Source: Cryphonectria parasitica EP155
Lineage: Eukaryota > Ascomycota > Sordariomycetes > Diaporthales > Cryphonectriaceae
NCBI RefSeq assembly: GCF_011745365.1
Contig: NW_024468915.1
Coordinates: 474,653 to 538,652, forward strand
Length of the DNA stretch: 64,000 nt
Reading direction: 5' to 3'
Numbering within the stretch: position 1 is the first letter of the stretch; each line of letters opens with the position of its first letter. Shown piece by piece: positions 10,482 through 23,139 of this stretch. Both the position numbers and the translations under genes were made by a program. Under the pieces are notes generated by a model. The model saw only the letters and a program-made list of their open reading frames with translations. It was not told the origin of the DNA and searched no databases.

Positions 10482-12419
10482 GATTGTTGATTGGCTTGAA
10501 CCGGCAGATGTCACGGCGGTTCTGACGCTGTCTGCGTCAGAGAAGCCGCACCCTACGGACCTAGAGACTGAAAGTGACCTCGTACTGGGCCTCCTCTGGT
10601 TTCCCGGATCCTGCATTTCGAGGTTTTTGGTTATCCTTTTGTTTCTGGACCGGCACGACCTAGTCCAGAGTGCCTGTATGAACCACACTCTCTTCTGCCA
10701 CTCTCTGTGGGTGGGGTGATGGTGATGGCGATGTTGTCGTTGGTGTTCTTGTTTTTGTGTGAAGACTTGTGATGTCAGATATTTACATACCCAAACTTTA
10801 CAAAGTAAGTAGCAGTAACCTTATGAGGAGCCAGCAGGGCAAGGCCAGGTCGGCCCTCGGGACGAATCTTCCGTGCAGAATGAATTCTTGACGCTCCAGC
10901 CTCCCTCCCGCTCCTCCTCCCAGTGAAAAGGAGCTTTTCATCTCGCTGATATTGTATCGAAACGTACTAGCTAGGTCATACCTGCCCGCACTTGTGGGTA
11001 ACGAAATTTTGGGGTGGGGAAGGAGCATTCTTGCTATGGCATCCATCCCAGTCCAGATTGCCGGGGTCGCTAACATGTTTTGTTAATTCTCATCGCCAAA
11101 AAGGTTTTGGTCGTGCCCGGGTCTGCAGTTGACGTCTCCTTGGTTTCCACCAACTTTAGGTCTTGACAGCACAGAATATTTTCGAGGCGTGCTCCAGACC
11201 CTGTTCTGAGGGGGGCGCTTTAGTTCTTCGGGTCAAGTCTCCGGTGGTGGATGGATCCGTTCGGTTAGCCTAGATGATCAGATGATGCTGAAGAGGGGGC
11301 CAAAGCTAGTGACCACGCAGCATTCTATGGAACACGATAAGAACCAGGAACATGCCATGTAAAGTCAGATAAGAGGAAGAAATATATGCCTTAGTTTGTA
11401 GCTAAACACCGAGGTGCATTGAGTTCAGTAGTGATCACGATGTTTATTGGCTCAATAAGACGAGACTCGCGCACGGTGACATGAGCACTAATCAGGACAG
11501 ACAACGATGCGTACTTGAGCAGTTGATCACTTGGCAGGCCTAGATACTATAGCTACTAGCTACTCTGTACAACTAATAATAACGTGTCAAGTACGTATCA
11601 GGGGCCAATGCATAAATCTGCTGCTGAATCTGTGACAAGGTGGGGATTTGTTGCCACTTGCCCTATGTAAGTACTTAGGTAATGTGAACACTGTAGAATC
11701 GCGTAGTATTGGGAAAGCTCACGCTGCACCTGCAAAACCGTGGCTCAAGTTTTGCCCCGCCGCTTTCCATCGTTTCGGGGGAGTTTTTCCGTTTGGAAAG
11801 TGTACTATGGCAGAGCTTCAGAAGAGAAAAACTCAAAAACAAGTCACTAACTATACTGTATATCGCCAAGTTGTTTTTCGGCCAATGGTTTGCTTCGTCC
11901 ATAATGCATGTAATCTACCCAGAAAGGACACCCGAAGTTGGCTTAATAAGACCGTCCTACGGAGTTTTCCGCGTTCACTATGTGAAAGTCATCAATGAAA
12001 TAACTAATCAGCTCATAGGCGGGTGTCCCATTCGAGCTTGTTTCATCAGAAATTGACTATGCCCCTGGCAATGATAGCCTGTCATCTTATTTGGACTTTA
12101 TTTAACCCCTGCTGGGTAATTGATGTGATCACGACAATGTTGTTCTCCTCAAGATTTTGGCCAAAGAAGCTTTTTACGAGGGCTAGTTGCACGGCCCTGC
12201 CCGCTAGCCAACGGCTAGGGCCTTAGATGGTCTCACCAAGTTCGTCTACCTGGCTGGTCGTTCTTTCTTTCTCTCTTCTTTATTGGGGCTCTTGCAATAT
12301 GCGCCCTTTCTGCCTCGCTTCCTTATTGGCTGGCTGGCTGGCTGGCTTATTTTCTGTCCTTCCTTTTTTTGCTGTAGCGTACGCTTCAATAGAATCAATT
12401 CCATATCGTTGATCCCTTT
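10482..12419. other. AT-rich intergenic region; no gene recognised
   Basis: The first 200-300 bases are the likely promoter of the hydrolase. Beyond that only short, overlapping and unsupported open frames occur. A (GGCT)5 microsatellite sits at 12328-12347. Confidence 0.45.
12328..12347. repeat. GGCT tetranucleotide microsatellite
   Basis: Five perfect tandem copies of GGCT in otherwise AT-rich intergenic DNA. Confidence 0.85.
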
Positions 12420-13160
12420 GAATTAGAAGATCGTCTCTTCCGTGGCATGACCGTCGCCCACGGTGGGTCTGTTCTTGGATGATCTTGACCGGCCGACAGT
12501 CAGGCTGCTCGAAAGGGGCCGCCTCGAACAGCTGCCATTGGGTCTGTACTTGAATGGCCGCCAGCTCGCGGAGGCGTGGCGCAATATGTAGGCGAGCACG
12601 ATCAACCTCATCTTCTCCGGTCTTCTCCCTCCCGCTGGCTCAGGGCCACCATGTCATTGGTGAATTCCTGGTTCTTGACGGCTCCTCTGATGAGGACGCT
12701 CAGCCCCCAGTTCAGATCCAGGTCGCCTGTCTCCTCTGCTGGAACCGTCATGCGGACTCTGGCGAGTTCAATTGTCAACAGGGCCGCAGCGAGTCCTGCC
12801 TGCGCTGCCATCAGTCTCACTCTCGCTGTGAGTAGCTATCACACGAATTTACCAGTTCCAAAGTCCCGCGCCGTGCTGGAGCCGCCCTGCGCCCAAAGTA
12901 TCGAAAGTCATGCCGCTGGCCTTGATCTTCTCGTAAAAGGCAATCCACGTGACCTCACCCTCCTCTTCCTTGTTGAACGCCTAGAAAAGATAGTGCTTGT
13001 ACACAGTCCCGTGGTCATGGTGTGCAAATTTCAAAAGTTTCTAACCAGCTCATGACCGGCCGGTGTTGTCCAAGCCGATAGCCTTGCCCTTGCTAGTCCT
13101 GTGAAATCTGGTGTTGATTAGCCCCAGACGAACAACTGCTTTTGGGATGAGTTGTTCTAG
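12420..13160 (-). pseudogene. Probable decayed protein-coding gene of unknown family
   Basis: Read on the minus strand from about 13160 to 12420, protein-like stretches follow one another but in different frames and with stops between. They are HLEQLIPKAVVRLGLINTRF followed by SKGKAIGLDNTGR, then FNKEEEGEVTWIAFYEKIKA, then a helix-rich piece (LMAAQAGLAAALLTIELARV and on to NQEFTNDMVALSQREGED), then EVDRARLHIAPRLRELAAIQ. Local GC content is higher than the surrounding DNA, as expected for former coding sequence. At least two frame changes and an in-frame stop prevent a continuous protein, although one or two could be introns. I do not recognise the family. It lies next to a helicase remnant on the other strand. 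Confidence 0.4.
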
Positions 13161-13519
13161 GTGCTTCATCTATCTTGATGAAGTGTTTGTCCTTTTGGGC
13201 CTGGGATTTTGTTGGTGTTAGTTGCAGAGTATATCAAAACGCGAAACTTTTGTGTTTGTAGAAGAGGGCATCTGAGTTGCAAATGCGAGGCAGAATGATG
13301 CGGTGGGGCTGGATAACTCATTCCCCAATCACAGGAAAAGTTTTGGGTCCGTAATACTTTCACGGCCTCCTTTGGTGGGGCGTGATTACACAGGGCTGTC
13401 ACCTTCTCAACTAAACAGCGATCTACTAATACCCCACCGTGTGTAAGTTAAAGCGAGCCAACTAAACGAATGCACGTCACCATTGACAAATACCCATCTC
13501 TTACATCTCACGAAACTAT

Positions 13520-14246
13520 CCAAGATGTCATCCCACCAAGCCTCCGGCCAAGTCACGCTCGCCGCCAGCGGTGTGTGGCTACACAAGGTGCCATCTGCGA
13601 TGAGGAGGTCACCTACATTCACCACGACGTACTTCACAATGCGCAGTAGCAAGATCTTCATGACATACTGTACCGACGGCAGTCTTCGCGAGGGGCTCAA
13701 AAGCGACCGCGATCTGGAGAACTTTCGCTATACATCTTTCCGTTGTACAGTGCTGTATGTCAGGATCAAGAGAAGCAAGCACTGTCCCTCCAAGTGGCCC
13801 AGACCGGGTGTCGGTGCATTGTTTCGGCCACCGTTGCAAAGGCGTCCGTGATAGTTGACGGAATTGTCTGCGAGGTTGGTACATAATTGGCATTTTTGCA
13901 AAACTCACGTCCTGTTCTCGTGATCTTTGTTAACGTGGGCTGCCTCTAACACTTATTCTAGGATTCGGGACTCGCCAAAGTGAAGTCTTGCAACCCTCGC
14001 CTTCGGGCACACAGGCTCGAAACGGTTCCTACCACCAAGGCCAACGCCACTCAAAGGGCTGCGCGTGCGGGACGCACGAAACCTGGTCTCTACGTTCGAC
14101 TGTATACAGAGGACTCATTCGAGATTCTGAAAGAGATGCCGCCGCTCCAGGTGTCTCCCGGAGACGCGACGCGGACTATTGTGGACCTGTTGGTGCTGGG
14201 ACAGCACGTTCGCAAGTTCGATATCATCGACCCTCCCGGCGATTAG
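13520..14246 (+). pseudogene. DEAH-box RNA helicase remnant (PRP22/PRP43-like)
   Basis: Recognisable DEAH-helicase segments appear in the right order but in different frames. They are EEVTYIHHDVLHNA (cognate of the EVGYxIRFxD region), then KIFMTYCTDGSLREGLKSD (motif around TDGxLLRE), then FPLYSAVCQDQEKQA, CRCIVSATVAKASVIVDGIV (motif IV-V region), KANATQRAARAGRTKPGLYV (motif VI, QRAxRAGRT) and FDIIDPPGD before a stop at 14244-14246. An intron of about 80 bases probably lies between 13882 and 13961. The ATP-binding GxGKT and DEAH boxes are missing, motif VI reads RAARAGR in place of RAGRAGR, and frame shifts separate the blocks. It is therefore a truncated, inactivated copy, not a working gene. 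The origin could be duplication of a spliceosomal helicase gene. Confidence 0.75.
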
Positions 14247-15414
14247 ATCATGTTTGTAGTTACTCTCGTCGCTCGAGCCGCACATACACTAGTTAACAAT
14301 TCGTCAGGTTGTGCCCTTAAGTGGGGTTCGATGATCTCGAGTGCACGTGGCCGTGCTTCAGCCACAACGACATTTCCTTGACTGGGCCAAGAATGTTCTT
14401 TTCCACAAGCAGATGTTCAGGTGTGGTGAGCAGGTTACTTTCCCCTTGCGAGTCCATGAGCGCATTTCTTACTTCTCATTAGATCTCAATCCTCACTGGA
14501 TTAGGAAGGTGACCATGCAGGATATCAGCTGGCTGCATGAAATTATTACGCTGCACGAAAGGATGCGTGGCTGCTTCAGGCCAAGCCAACCAAGGCAGTA
14601 GACCAGTAGAGGAATGAGAAAGGTTCATGAGGAGTTGTCATCGGCAGTTTTCCTGGGACGAGATTTCTGGGCTCTGACATGCCTGCAGTCTTGTCGTATG
14701 GGTCACGTATGACAATCATTGGGCCGGTCCACCCACTACTATCTGTGCTGGCTATTCCAATTGTTATCACTACTCGCTTGGAATTAGAGATGTCAGCAAG
14801 TCGGCGCAAAGATGAAAACCGATCTGCCCAAAGGGTCCAAGTGAAAAAGAGAACGAAAAAGAAAGAGGCGCTGGTCCGAACAAGGGGTGGTAATTATGCC
14901 AAGCTTGAGAGATGATTATGGTCATAGTACTACATAGTATATATATACTGTAAGTCTTAACAGGCGATGGGTAACTGGATGGTTCGTCGTGATAAGCAGA
15001 TAACCATGAAAGACATCATTGGTAAGGCATAGAGCATGGGGTGAACGTAAATTTAGGTGAACGCAGCCACAGACCCACAATCTGACATGCAAGCAGACAG
15101 GCTCACTATCTGTCTATCACGCCGCAGAAGATAGGAGGACAACAGAGTTCGGAGAGCATGTATTGAAGGCTTATCTCAGTTCATATTAACCGGCGGTTTT
15201 ATCTTATCGTTGGAGACGGCTGACCATTTCCTCGCCTCATATTTGGTCAGGTCCCTTCGTCGCGACTGCTTGTCAGCTTTTGTCAAATTTCGACTTCGAC
15301 TGCGGTTGACAGCTCGGGATCATTATTACGAGACGCTTTGTTAATTACTCACGATCTGGCATCCCAAACAAGTAGTCAGGCTTTGCACATTCCTCGCAGG
15401 AGAGGATATCTAGC
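14247..15414. other. Intergenic region; only unassigned short open frames
   Basis: Two short open frames, 14341-14601 (+, 86 codons) and 14576-14809 (-, 77 codons), look somewhat protein-like but match no family I know and have no supporting context. They may be remnants. The 3' half should contain the promoter of the NCS1 permease. Confidence 0.35.
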
Positions 15415-17664
15415 ATGATGGCCGTGAAGAAGGAGGCGGTGAAGGGAAAACTGACCACGTTGCATGCCGTAAGTGATGGGGGCGTTCGGGTTTTTTCATT
15501 CTATTGTTTAGGTCTCTCAGCGGTTAAGGCTCAACTTATTTCGATGTACGCTGACTTGGAACTGCAGTGGGAGCTGCCGAGGGAGGGCTCAGCAATCGCA
15601 CCTAGCTATGTCTGGGTTAACCGCGATATGCAGCCTACGCCGGATGTTGATCAGACATGGTCAATCTATACAATCGCGGCGATGTGGGGGAGTGACATGA
15701 TAAACCTCGGAACGTTTGAGACGGCATCTTCGATCCTAGCTGTCGGATTGTCCTGGAGAGAGGCTATTCCGTGCATGTACGTGAGCTGTGCGGGCCCCTG
15801 TATGCTGTTCAGATGACGCTCCTTGGCTGACCAATACCCCTCTCTTGCAATCACAGGGTTGTTGGGACGCTCTGTGTCTCAATCGCCATGGTACTGAATG
15901 GCGCGGCTGGAGCGAAACTGCACGTGCCGGTATAGTGATCCCATTCCACAGCCTTTCGAGCCGAGTTTAACAACGACAACAGTTCAGCGTCATCGCCACA
16001 TCGAGTTTCGGATATTATTTCCGCTATTTCTGCATTGTTTCACGATGCATACTGGCAATGTTCTGGCTTGGAATTCAAGGCGCAAATGGTATGTGCCTTT
16101 TCATGTAGAACGTCCAAGATATGGCCAACATCATACCTCATATTTTAAGACCCGGGATAATTTCGGGAGGGCAAGGGCAAGTATTGACTCTATCATGTGG
16201 AACAGGCGCTCAGTGTATCACTGTCATGCTACGTGCATTGGCTCCAAGCTATAACAACATTCCAAATCGACTGCCCGCAAATGCCGGTATCACAACGCAG
16301 GGGATGTGCTCATATTTTCTCTTCTGGATTATTCAGCTTCCTATCCTACTGATCCACCCTACAAAACTGCGGTGGATGTTTATTGTCAAGGTTTGCTATG
16401 ATATCCACGCTTTTCGAAAGAAGAGAGGAAAGAAAGTGGTGCTAATACAAAATCAGCTTACTCTTGCGCCTGCCACTGCCATTGCTACTATGGCATGGTG
16501 TTTACACAAGGCTCATGGCGGCGGCGAGATTTGGAGTCTCAGAGCTGAAGTTTCTGGAAGCCAGTACGCTTGGCTTTGGTTGAGCTGCGTAAGTCAAAGA
16601 ATGGCCACTACAATCAGTATATGCATTGTAGTAGCCGTGGAGCGCTCGCCTGACGACGACTGTCCTCGCCTTCTTGAATTGCTTACTAATCTCTCGCGGA
16701 ATAGATGACATCGGTCACAGGATCGTGGGCGACTTTGGCCTGTAACATCCCAGACTTCACCAGATACGCAAAATCAGCCAAAGGTCAATATGTCCAGGTC
16801 GCGATCATTCCAATCTTCTTCACTGCATGTGGGGTCTTGGGAATAGTCACCACTTCTTGCACCAAGACGATCTATGGGACTTACATCTGGAACCCGCTGG
16901 ATATCATCTCCATCTGGCTAGACTACGGTTCTGGAGGAAGATGCGCTGCCTTCTTCGCCGCTTTTGGGTGGCTGGCAGCTCAGATTGGTACAAACGTAAC
17001 CGCGAACTCGATCTCTGCGGCGAACGACCTGACGGTGCTCTTCCCACGATGGATCAATATCAAGCGAGGCTGTATGGTTGCAGCCGTTATTGCGGGCTGG
17101 GTCTTGGTTCCCTGGAAGATCCTGGCTAGCGCGTCCACGTTCCTTTCCTTCATGTCCGGCTACTCGGTCTTCCTCGCACCAATTGCAGGAATACTCGCGG
17201 CGGACTACTGGCTGGTCAAGAAATCTCACTACGACATTCCGGCCCTCTACGACCCTCACGGCCGTTACCGTTACTCCGGAGCACTACCGGGGTTCAACTG
17301 GCGCGCCTTTATCGCCTTTATCACCCCTGTCACGCCATTACTTCCGGGTCTTGCCCTTTCTATCGTCAGCGGTGGCTCAACTGCCGCCCCCTCGCCCAAG
17401 GCCATGACCGACGCTGGGATCAGGAACTTGTACAGCTTCAACTGGCTGTTCGGCTTCGTAACGTCCATCTTTCTGTATACAGCTCTAAGCTGGGCATTTC
17501 CTGACAAGCAGACGTTGCTGACGGAGACGATCTGGACTCTCGACGGTGTGGAGCAGCCCATCGAAGGGCAGACGAGCGACGAGGAACAGGCCCGTGGGCA
17601 GGTAGGGCTCGGGGGCAGCGAGAAAGCGCAAATGATGGGAAGCAGTGATACTAAAGTTTTGTAA
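15415..17664 (+). CDS. NCS1-family nucleobase/allantoin/uracil-type permease
   Basis: Seven exons (15415-15468, 15568-15776, 15857-15929, 15983-16088, 16206-16390, 16457-16588, 16705-17664) sum to 1719 bases and keep frame at every join, giving 572 residues. The product should be a plasma-membrane symporter with 12 transmembrane helices that imports purines, pyrimidines, allantoin or related heterocycles. NCS1 landmarks are dense: FETASSILAVGLSWREAIPC, LNGAAGAKLHVP joined to FSVIATSSFGYYFRYFCIVS, then GIQGANGAQCITVMLRALAP, PNRLPANAGITTQGM, WLSCMTSVTGSWATLACNIP followed by DFTRYAKSAKGQ, and a late ADYWLVKK. Length is normal. Two consecutive ATGs start the gene; the short first exon has weaker support than the rest. 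Exact substrate cannot be assigned; sequence is closest in feel to fungal allantoin/uracil permeases. Confidence 0.93.
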
Positions 17665-20213
17665 TTCGCATATTGCAAACGGTAAGGCGTTGTCAAGAGA
17701 TGGCCGGCCAAGTTGGCAATGGGATGGCTGTTATGAAACCCCAAGGCCGCTTTCCAGATGAATTCCCACTGAATGCCAAAATATGTACATGTATATATCA
17801 ACTAGCTACAGTCATTCTCCCTTCTAAAGAAACGGAATTGAAGTTAAGCCATGCTTCTTATCTTTCCATATGTTACAAATTGGCTTTCGTTTTTAAACTT
17901 TGGAACTCCATAACTCTTCCTGCATCCTTGGTCTACTTGGACACTGGTCACATCAAACCCCAGAGAAATGCTTTGTAAGCAACATATCCGGGTTTATCAT
18001 GATCATCTGTGAAAGCTAATATACCATGTATATATAAATAGTATGAGCCATGATATTGTAGCTTGTGAAGAGTATGGGAAACAGACGCTCTTGCAATGGC
18101 GTTGAAGAGGGGCAAGAAAGAAAGAAGAAGAACAAGCAAGCAGGGCAGGAGGGAAGGAGGAAAAGAAAGGGGAAAGGACTGGAGGCAGTCTGGAGCACTG
18201 CCTGGGTCAGCAATTCTGCACCCTGGGCTAGTAACTCATTGGCTTTTGCTTAAAGGGTGACTCTCAGCCAAATATCTCAATAAGGCTGCCAAAGAAAAAA
18301 ATTGCAATGCCTTAGTTCCCCTTATCCCTTCGCAAAAGTACTTGACCACCGCAACTCCGTAGAGCATTTTAAGAGCTTCACAGAACTTCCACCTTAGGCC
18401 TAGGCTTGAAAAAAAAAAATTTGACATGTCTGATCATTCTTTGTTCTTCTTAAACTATTTCAGATGTTTGATGAAAGCACATGGCTGATAGCTGGTTATT
18501 GTGATATTCGTGACACCGCTCTTACAATTTCCTTACATTTTCCGTATATTGCGACTAGGGACATAACAGGCTGAACATGATGCTGACAAACTTGGCATTA
18601 ATATCCATTTGAATTGACGGATAGTCATAGCACTCGACTTTTCGCCCTTTTATCAATACGAGGTACCATTTATTGAGCGTAAAAGTGAGAGTACTCATTC
18701 AGGTCTGTGTGTCCCGTTGATTGGCATTTGGATTCTTAAGAGTCTTCATATTAGGCTATGTAAATTGCTCCTGGGTTTTAGATACGTTGAGGAAGAAAAG
18801 AACAAGAACAAGAACAAGGGAAAGAGAACGAGGGAACGAGGGAAAGAGGGAAAGAGGGAGAAAAAAAAAATTGATAAATTAAAACTTTTCTTTATTGTCT
18901 CAAGTACAACATGAAACATTTTCCCTTGGAAACGGAAACTTTTGCTTCCAACTTCTTACCAAAGCAAGAGTCAAAGAAGGAGGGAACTACAAAAGATTGA
19001 CAGCGATGGTCTTATTCAAAGCTACTTTGGTATTCGGGTAATTTTTGTATTAGGAAGTTTTCGCAGTCCAAAAGTTTCTTCTTTCTTTCCAAGACTGAGG
19101 GCTCCATCTCGTCTGCCTTATCTATGTCATCAGCTAAAACCTCGTCCTCCCGACCCACAACATTACAGTCGTCCTCGCTGTCTGGCACGGTGCTGGCTCT
19201 AGATCCACGAGGTTAAGAGGCCGAGGCTACTGGACTTGGGCCATCTTGAGAGGAGGAAGGGTTCCAGTCATCTTCACTGTCGGATACATGGCGAATTCAG
19301 TCTAGGATTGTCAGAGGACGGTTCAGCACGAACGTGAAAGTACAGACACACAAGGTCACATGAAAGTGAGACGCTTTGTGAAGCTTGAGATATCTGATCA
19401 AAGCGGGATGGAATGAATGCACTTGAGTGATCATTTGCCCAGAGATGCATGCGAAGAGTGGACATTTCCATACCAGAGACAGCCTGGTATGGGGACTGAT
19501 TGCTCGCCATGACGATATTCTTGTAGATTGAAGGAGATGAAGCTGTGCAGGATGTCTGGATTAGCGAGGATGACCATGCATTCTGAATGAGATTAGTTGT
19601 TTTACTGACAGTAGGAACAGAGAATAGTGTTTAAGTTCTCGTAGATGCCGAGTAGATGGTCGAGTAGGTGTGCTTTCTTCGTGCGAAATTACCTGCAGTC
19701 ACATTTGTAAGATGAAAGAATTTAATTATGACAGAGCTCCAGCCTCTCTCGAATCTTTTATCTAGCTTCAGACAAATCTTCATATTGTAGGAAGGAGCGT
19801 TGTTGTCGAGGGAAGGCACGATGGGTATAGGACCGGGGGGGGGGGTGCACTAGTCCTCCAGAAAATCGGTATTCTGGAATCTCGAGCGCAAAGCATCTCG
19901 GAATCGAAATTGAAATACTCAGTTGGAGATCGTCAACGCCCTAAAATTCCTGTGTTTCAATACGTCGATACGGAAGCACCTGAGGAGAGATCTCTTCAAG
20001 GCTAATATAACCTGTGAGGAGGGGGTGAGGATAGCCAACGCTGGCTGATATCTCTAGTACTAAACATATCTATTTGATTCAGTAGTCTATGAGCAGGAAA
20101 ATTCAAGAACTTGTCTATGGGAGATAGAGCCTCTACTAATCAGAGTCGGCTCAAAGTAGGTTTCTGAATCCTTTATCCGCCTTCACCTTGGCCTACGCGA
20201 CGATACCACCATC
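17665..20213. other. Long convergent intergenic region, AT-rich; no gene recognised
   Basis: This lies between the 3' ends of the NCS1 permease (+) and the UNC-93-like gene (-). Open frames are short and low-complexity. It contains a purine-rich repeat block (about 18790-18870) and a G11 run near 19836. I see nothing coding here. Confidence 0.5.
18790..18870. repeat. Degenerate purine-rich tandem repeat
   Basis: Tandem GAACAA-type units pass into GGGAAAGA/GGGAACGA-type units and end in an A run. This is a low-complexity tract of A and G on the plus strand. Confidence 0.7.
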
Positions 20214-22160
20214 TCAGTTGCTCTTCTCCGAGTCTTCCGATACAGGCTCAGCGGGGGGCAACGCAGTGCTCGTCGATGCCTCATCGACTCCAAAGTGTCG
20301 GATCACGAGCCACGCTGGAGCAATAGCAATAGCCCACAAGCCGAAGTTCATGTACACGCCTCCCGTCTCGCTGAAGACCGTGAGGGCCTCCAGACCATAA
20401 CTCAGGGCCTGCCAAGCACTTTCTGTACCACGCAGCAATGCCGCATAGCGGATCACCAGGGCCTCGTCGTGGCCGGCGAGATTCTGAATCACAAAGTAAC
20501 TGAAGAGAAATAGACGTTAGAATCCATGTGGGTCACTCTCTTCACGGCAAAAGTTCCCCGTCTGCAGAGACGGCGGTTGACTTACAGGTAGAGATAGTTC
20601 AACTGAAATCCTAGTGAGAGGAAGACAAAAACAGCAAAGCCCTTGCCGAAACCTGCATCCGACCAATCGTAGGTCGGTTGGGTCCTCTTGAAGATCGTGA
20701 CGATGATCGTGGCCCAAAGCCAGAATGCGCCCTGTAGAGTGAGGATGACTGCAAAAGTGAGACGTGCTCGCCGCTTCAGGGGCACATTGACTCTATCCAG
20801 CCAGTACTGTGAGTGGAGATAAATTAGATTGTTGGTCAAAGATACAAAGTCTACAAGATGGGGGTTGTTTGAACTCACTCCAAGGATATTTCCTCCCGTC
20901 ACTGCTGCTATTCCACCCAGGAAAGAGCCCAGGGCACGAGCTCTTACACTAAACCAGACTGTGGGGAAGAAAGAAGAAAGTTGTCAGCCGGGCGACTGCA
21001 CTCGAAATCCATCAAACTCGAGGATCTGGGGAGATACGTACGGGACAGATAAGTGAAGAATACGGCTTCTGCGAAGACTGCCTGCCCAATCAGGGGTATG
21101 ATGAGGAGGAATTTCTTGGTGCAAAACAGTCTTGCAGTCTTCTTCATCTCGTACCAGGGATGTTGAAGAATCTCCAGGACGACTTTCTTTCCGTCCTTCC
21201 GTTGGACCTTGCTCGGCCGGTTCAGCAGGAGTGCCACGAAGGGCCCAGCTGCCTGCAGGGCGATGAAGAGAATGTAGACGTTGTATGAGACCGAGCCTGC
21301 CTCGTTCCTGTTTGAGTTGAGGCCGATGTTGACGGCACCGCCGATGATCTGGCCTGAAAGCCTGTACGTAAGCCAATAACCCAAGGCTTTTCCCTTATTC
21401 CAAGGCTCGGGATAAGCGATGCAGAGTGCTGCTTCAGCCCTAGATTTTAGAAAAGAGTCAGATGAGTTCAAAGAGACACCATCGAATGTGACACTCCGAA
21501 GGGTTTCTTACATCCAGAAGACACCAGCCGAGATTCCGCAAAGTGCTGCTCCAAAAAGCTCGAGCCATTCGAGGCCGTATCTGCTGTTCGTGTATAGACC
21601 CGCTGCATACGGCGCATATCCAATACTAGAGAAGTCCAAACAATATCACGTCAGCCCCTGAAACATGCGGCTCTGGTGCGGGATCGAGGGGAACGAGGCA
21701 ACAATACTCACGTTCCGAAAATCAGAGCTCCTATGTTGTAATAATGATTTAGTACTCTGAACTAAACAAAGAACAAGCCAACACCATCCCCACGGCCTTC
21801 TTCTGGAGATCCCAACATACCTTTGATACCAATATAATGGACAAGCGCGCTCGAGAAGAAGCACGAAAGGACCATGAGACAGAAAGTCAGGGCATTGGCC
21901 GTATTGGTCAGTGTCGGACTCGCAGTGCCTCCGGCGCCCAAAGAATTCATGGCCGTCCAAATTCCGGGGGCGGCGAAATTGCAGAGACCAAGAATGGTGA
22001 TGTTGTAAAAGGTCGATCTGTACCACTTTACTTCTGGCACAACTGCTTCTTCGTTAGTATCCGGACCCGGTTATGCCTGCGAACGATGCGTACCTGGACG
22101 TTCGCCATTGTCGTCGACGCTGGAAACCTGTGGTTCCGCATCCTTGGATGTAGTAGTCAT
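20214..22160 (-). CDS. UNC-93-like membrane transporter (MFS/DUF895 type)
   Basis: Eight exons on the minus strand (22160-22094, 22042-21821, 21730-21712, 21625-21512, 21439-21042, 20958-20879, 20806-20586, 20499-20214) total 1407 bases, 468 residues, in frame throughout. The third exon is only 19 bases and supplies GALIFGT between two conserved helices. Family landmarks: STFYNITILGLCNFAAPGIW with MNSLGAGG near the N-terminus, YAPYAAGLYTNSRYG, ALCGISAGVFWMAEAALCIA, YPEPWNKGKALGYWLT, and late helices ending in YGLEALTVFSETGG and NFGLWAIAIAPAW. Fungal UNC-93-like proteins are poorly characterised major-facilitator-type carriers with 10-12 helices; substrates are unknown. It is convergent with the NCS1 permease and tandem with the flavin monooxygenase downstream in the window, so it may serve the same pathway. 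Confidence 0.92.
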
Positions 22161-23139
22161 CCTGGCAGGGACGTAATACTGAACAAAGATGGGAAGCTTG
22201 CGTTGTCTTGTCAGTCCTCTGATGCTCAGCTAGCGCTTTGAAATAGTCTACGCGAGAGCGAAGAGCAGCCTTGACTGTTTCGACAACAAGAGTCAGAAGA
22301 CAAGAGGCACCGATTCAATTGAACCAGGGCGACGGCGAAGGCGTGTAGGATGCAGATTATAGATGTTATAAACTCCTGACCAGCATTTGAAGGCGGTCAG
22401 GTAATAGCCAGAAATTGAAAATGGATCCATATAGCCCTATCTCGACGCCCGAGGTTACACCAGATACCCAGAATTTTTTGCGGCCTAGCCCAAAGTCAAG
22501 ACTTTGATCCGTACCGGCATGCAGTCAAATCAGCTCGCGCAGCCACTGATGAGGCAATCTTCAAGCATATGACAACACTGCCGTAATGTGAGCACGCCAT
22601 CCGCAGGGGCGAGCAGGGGATAGAGTTGATCAGTGGTCGCAAACTCTAGCACGCACGACCTGGTACCCACAATATAACGAGTTCCAGGGGTGCAGATTTA
22701 CGTGTATAGGAGAAACGATCAGCCATCAAAAGCTGGGCCGAGTAATGCAGCAGGGCGTTTGAGACTCGTCGGGAGCACTGCTAACGGCTGAGGCCAAGAG
22801 CCGAGGATCTGATCTGTTCAAATATGCACAGCATCTACGCCAGGGTACATAAACCTTGTCGACTTGAGTATCCAGGTGTCTAGCCTTTTGGGTACGCATG
22901 TTTCCCATGGTTCTAGACCCAGGCAACCTGCCACAGCATTACTATATCACGTGCCATCCACGTGCGATCCTTGGTGATTTGAGACATCCAAGTACTAATC
23001 ACTAGCTACCCAAGATATGACAGGAACGGCGGTTTCGAAATCCATGCTTTGACTACCTCCCTGTCAGACATACAGGAACTACTGCCACGGGCCGTCTACC
23101 CAGTCGAGGATCCCGAATTTTTAGAGAAATGACGGATTT
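22161..23139. other. Intergenic region upstream of the UNC-93-like gene
   Basis: Contains the UNC-93-like promoter (minus strand) and the 3' end of the monooxygenase gene. No coding sequence recognised. Confidence 0.45.

Noticed and set aside
10482..20213. Possible transposable elements in the AT-rich accessory region
   Set aside because: No transposase, reverse transcriptase, long terminal repeats or inverted repeats with target duplications could be identified by eye.
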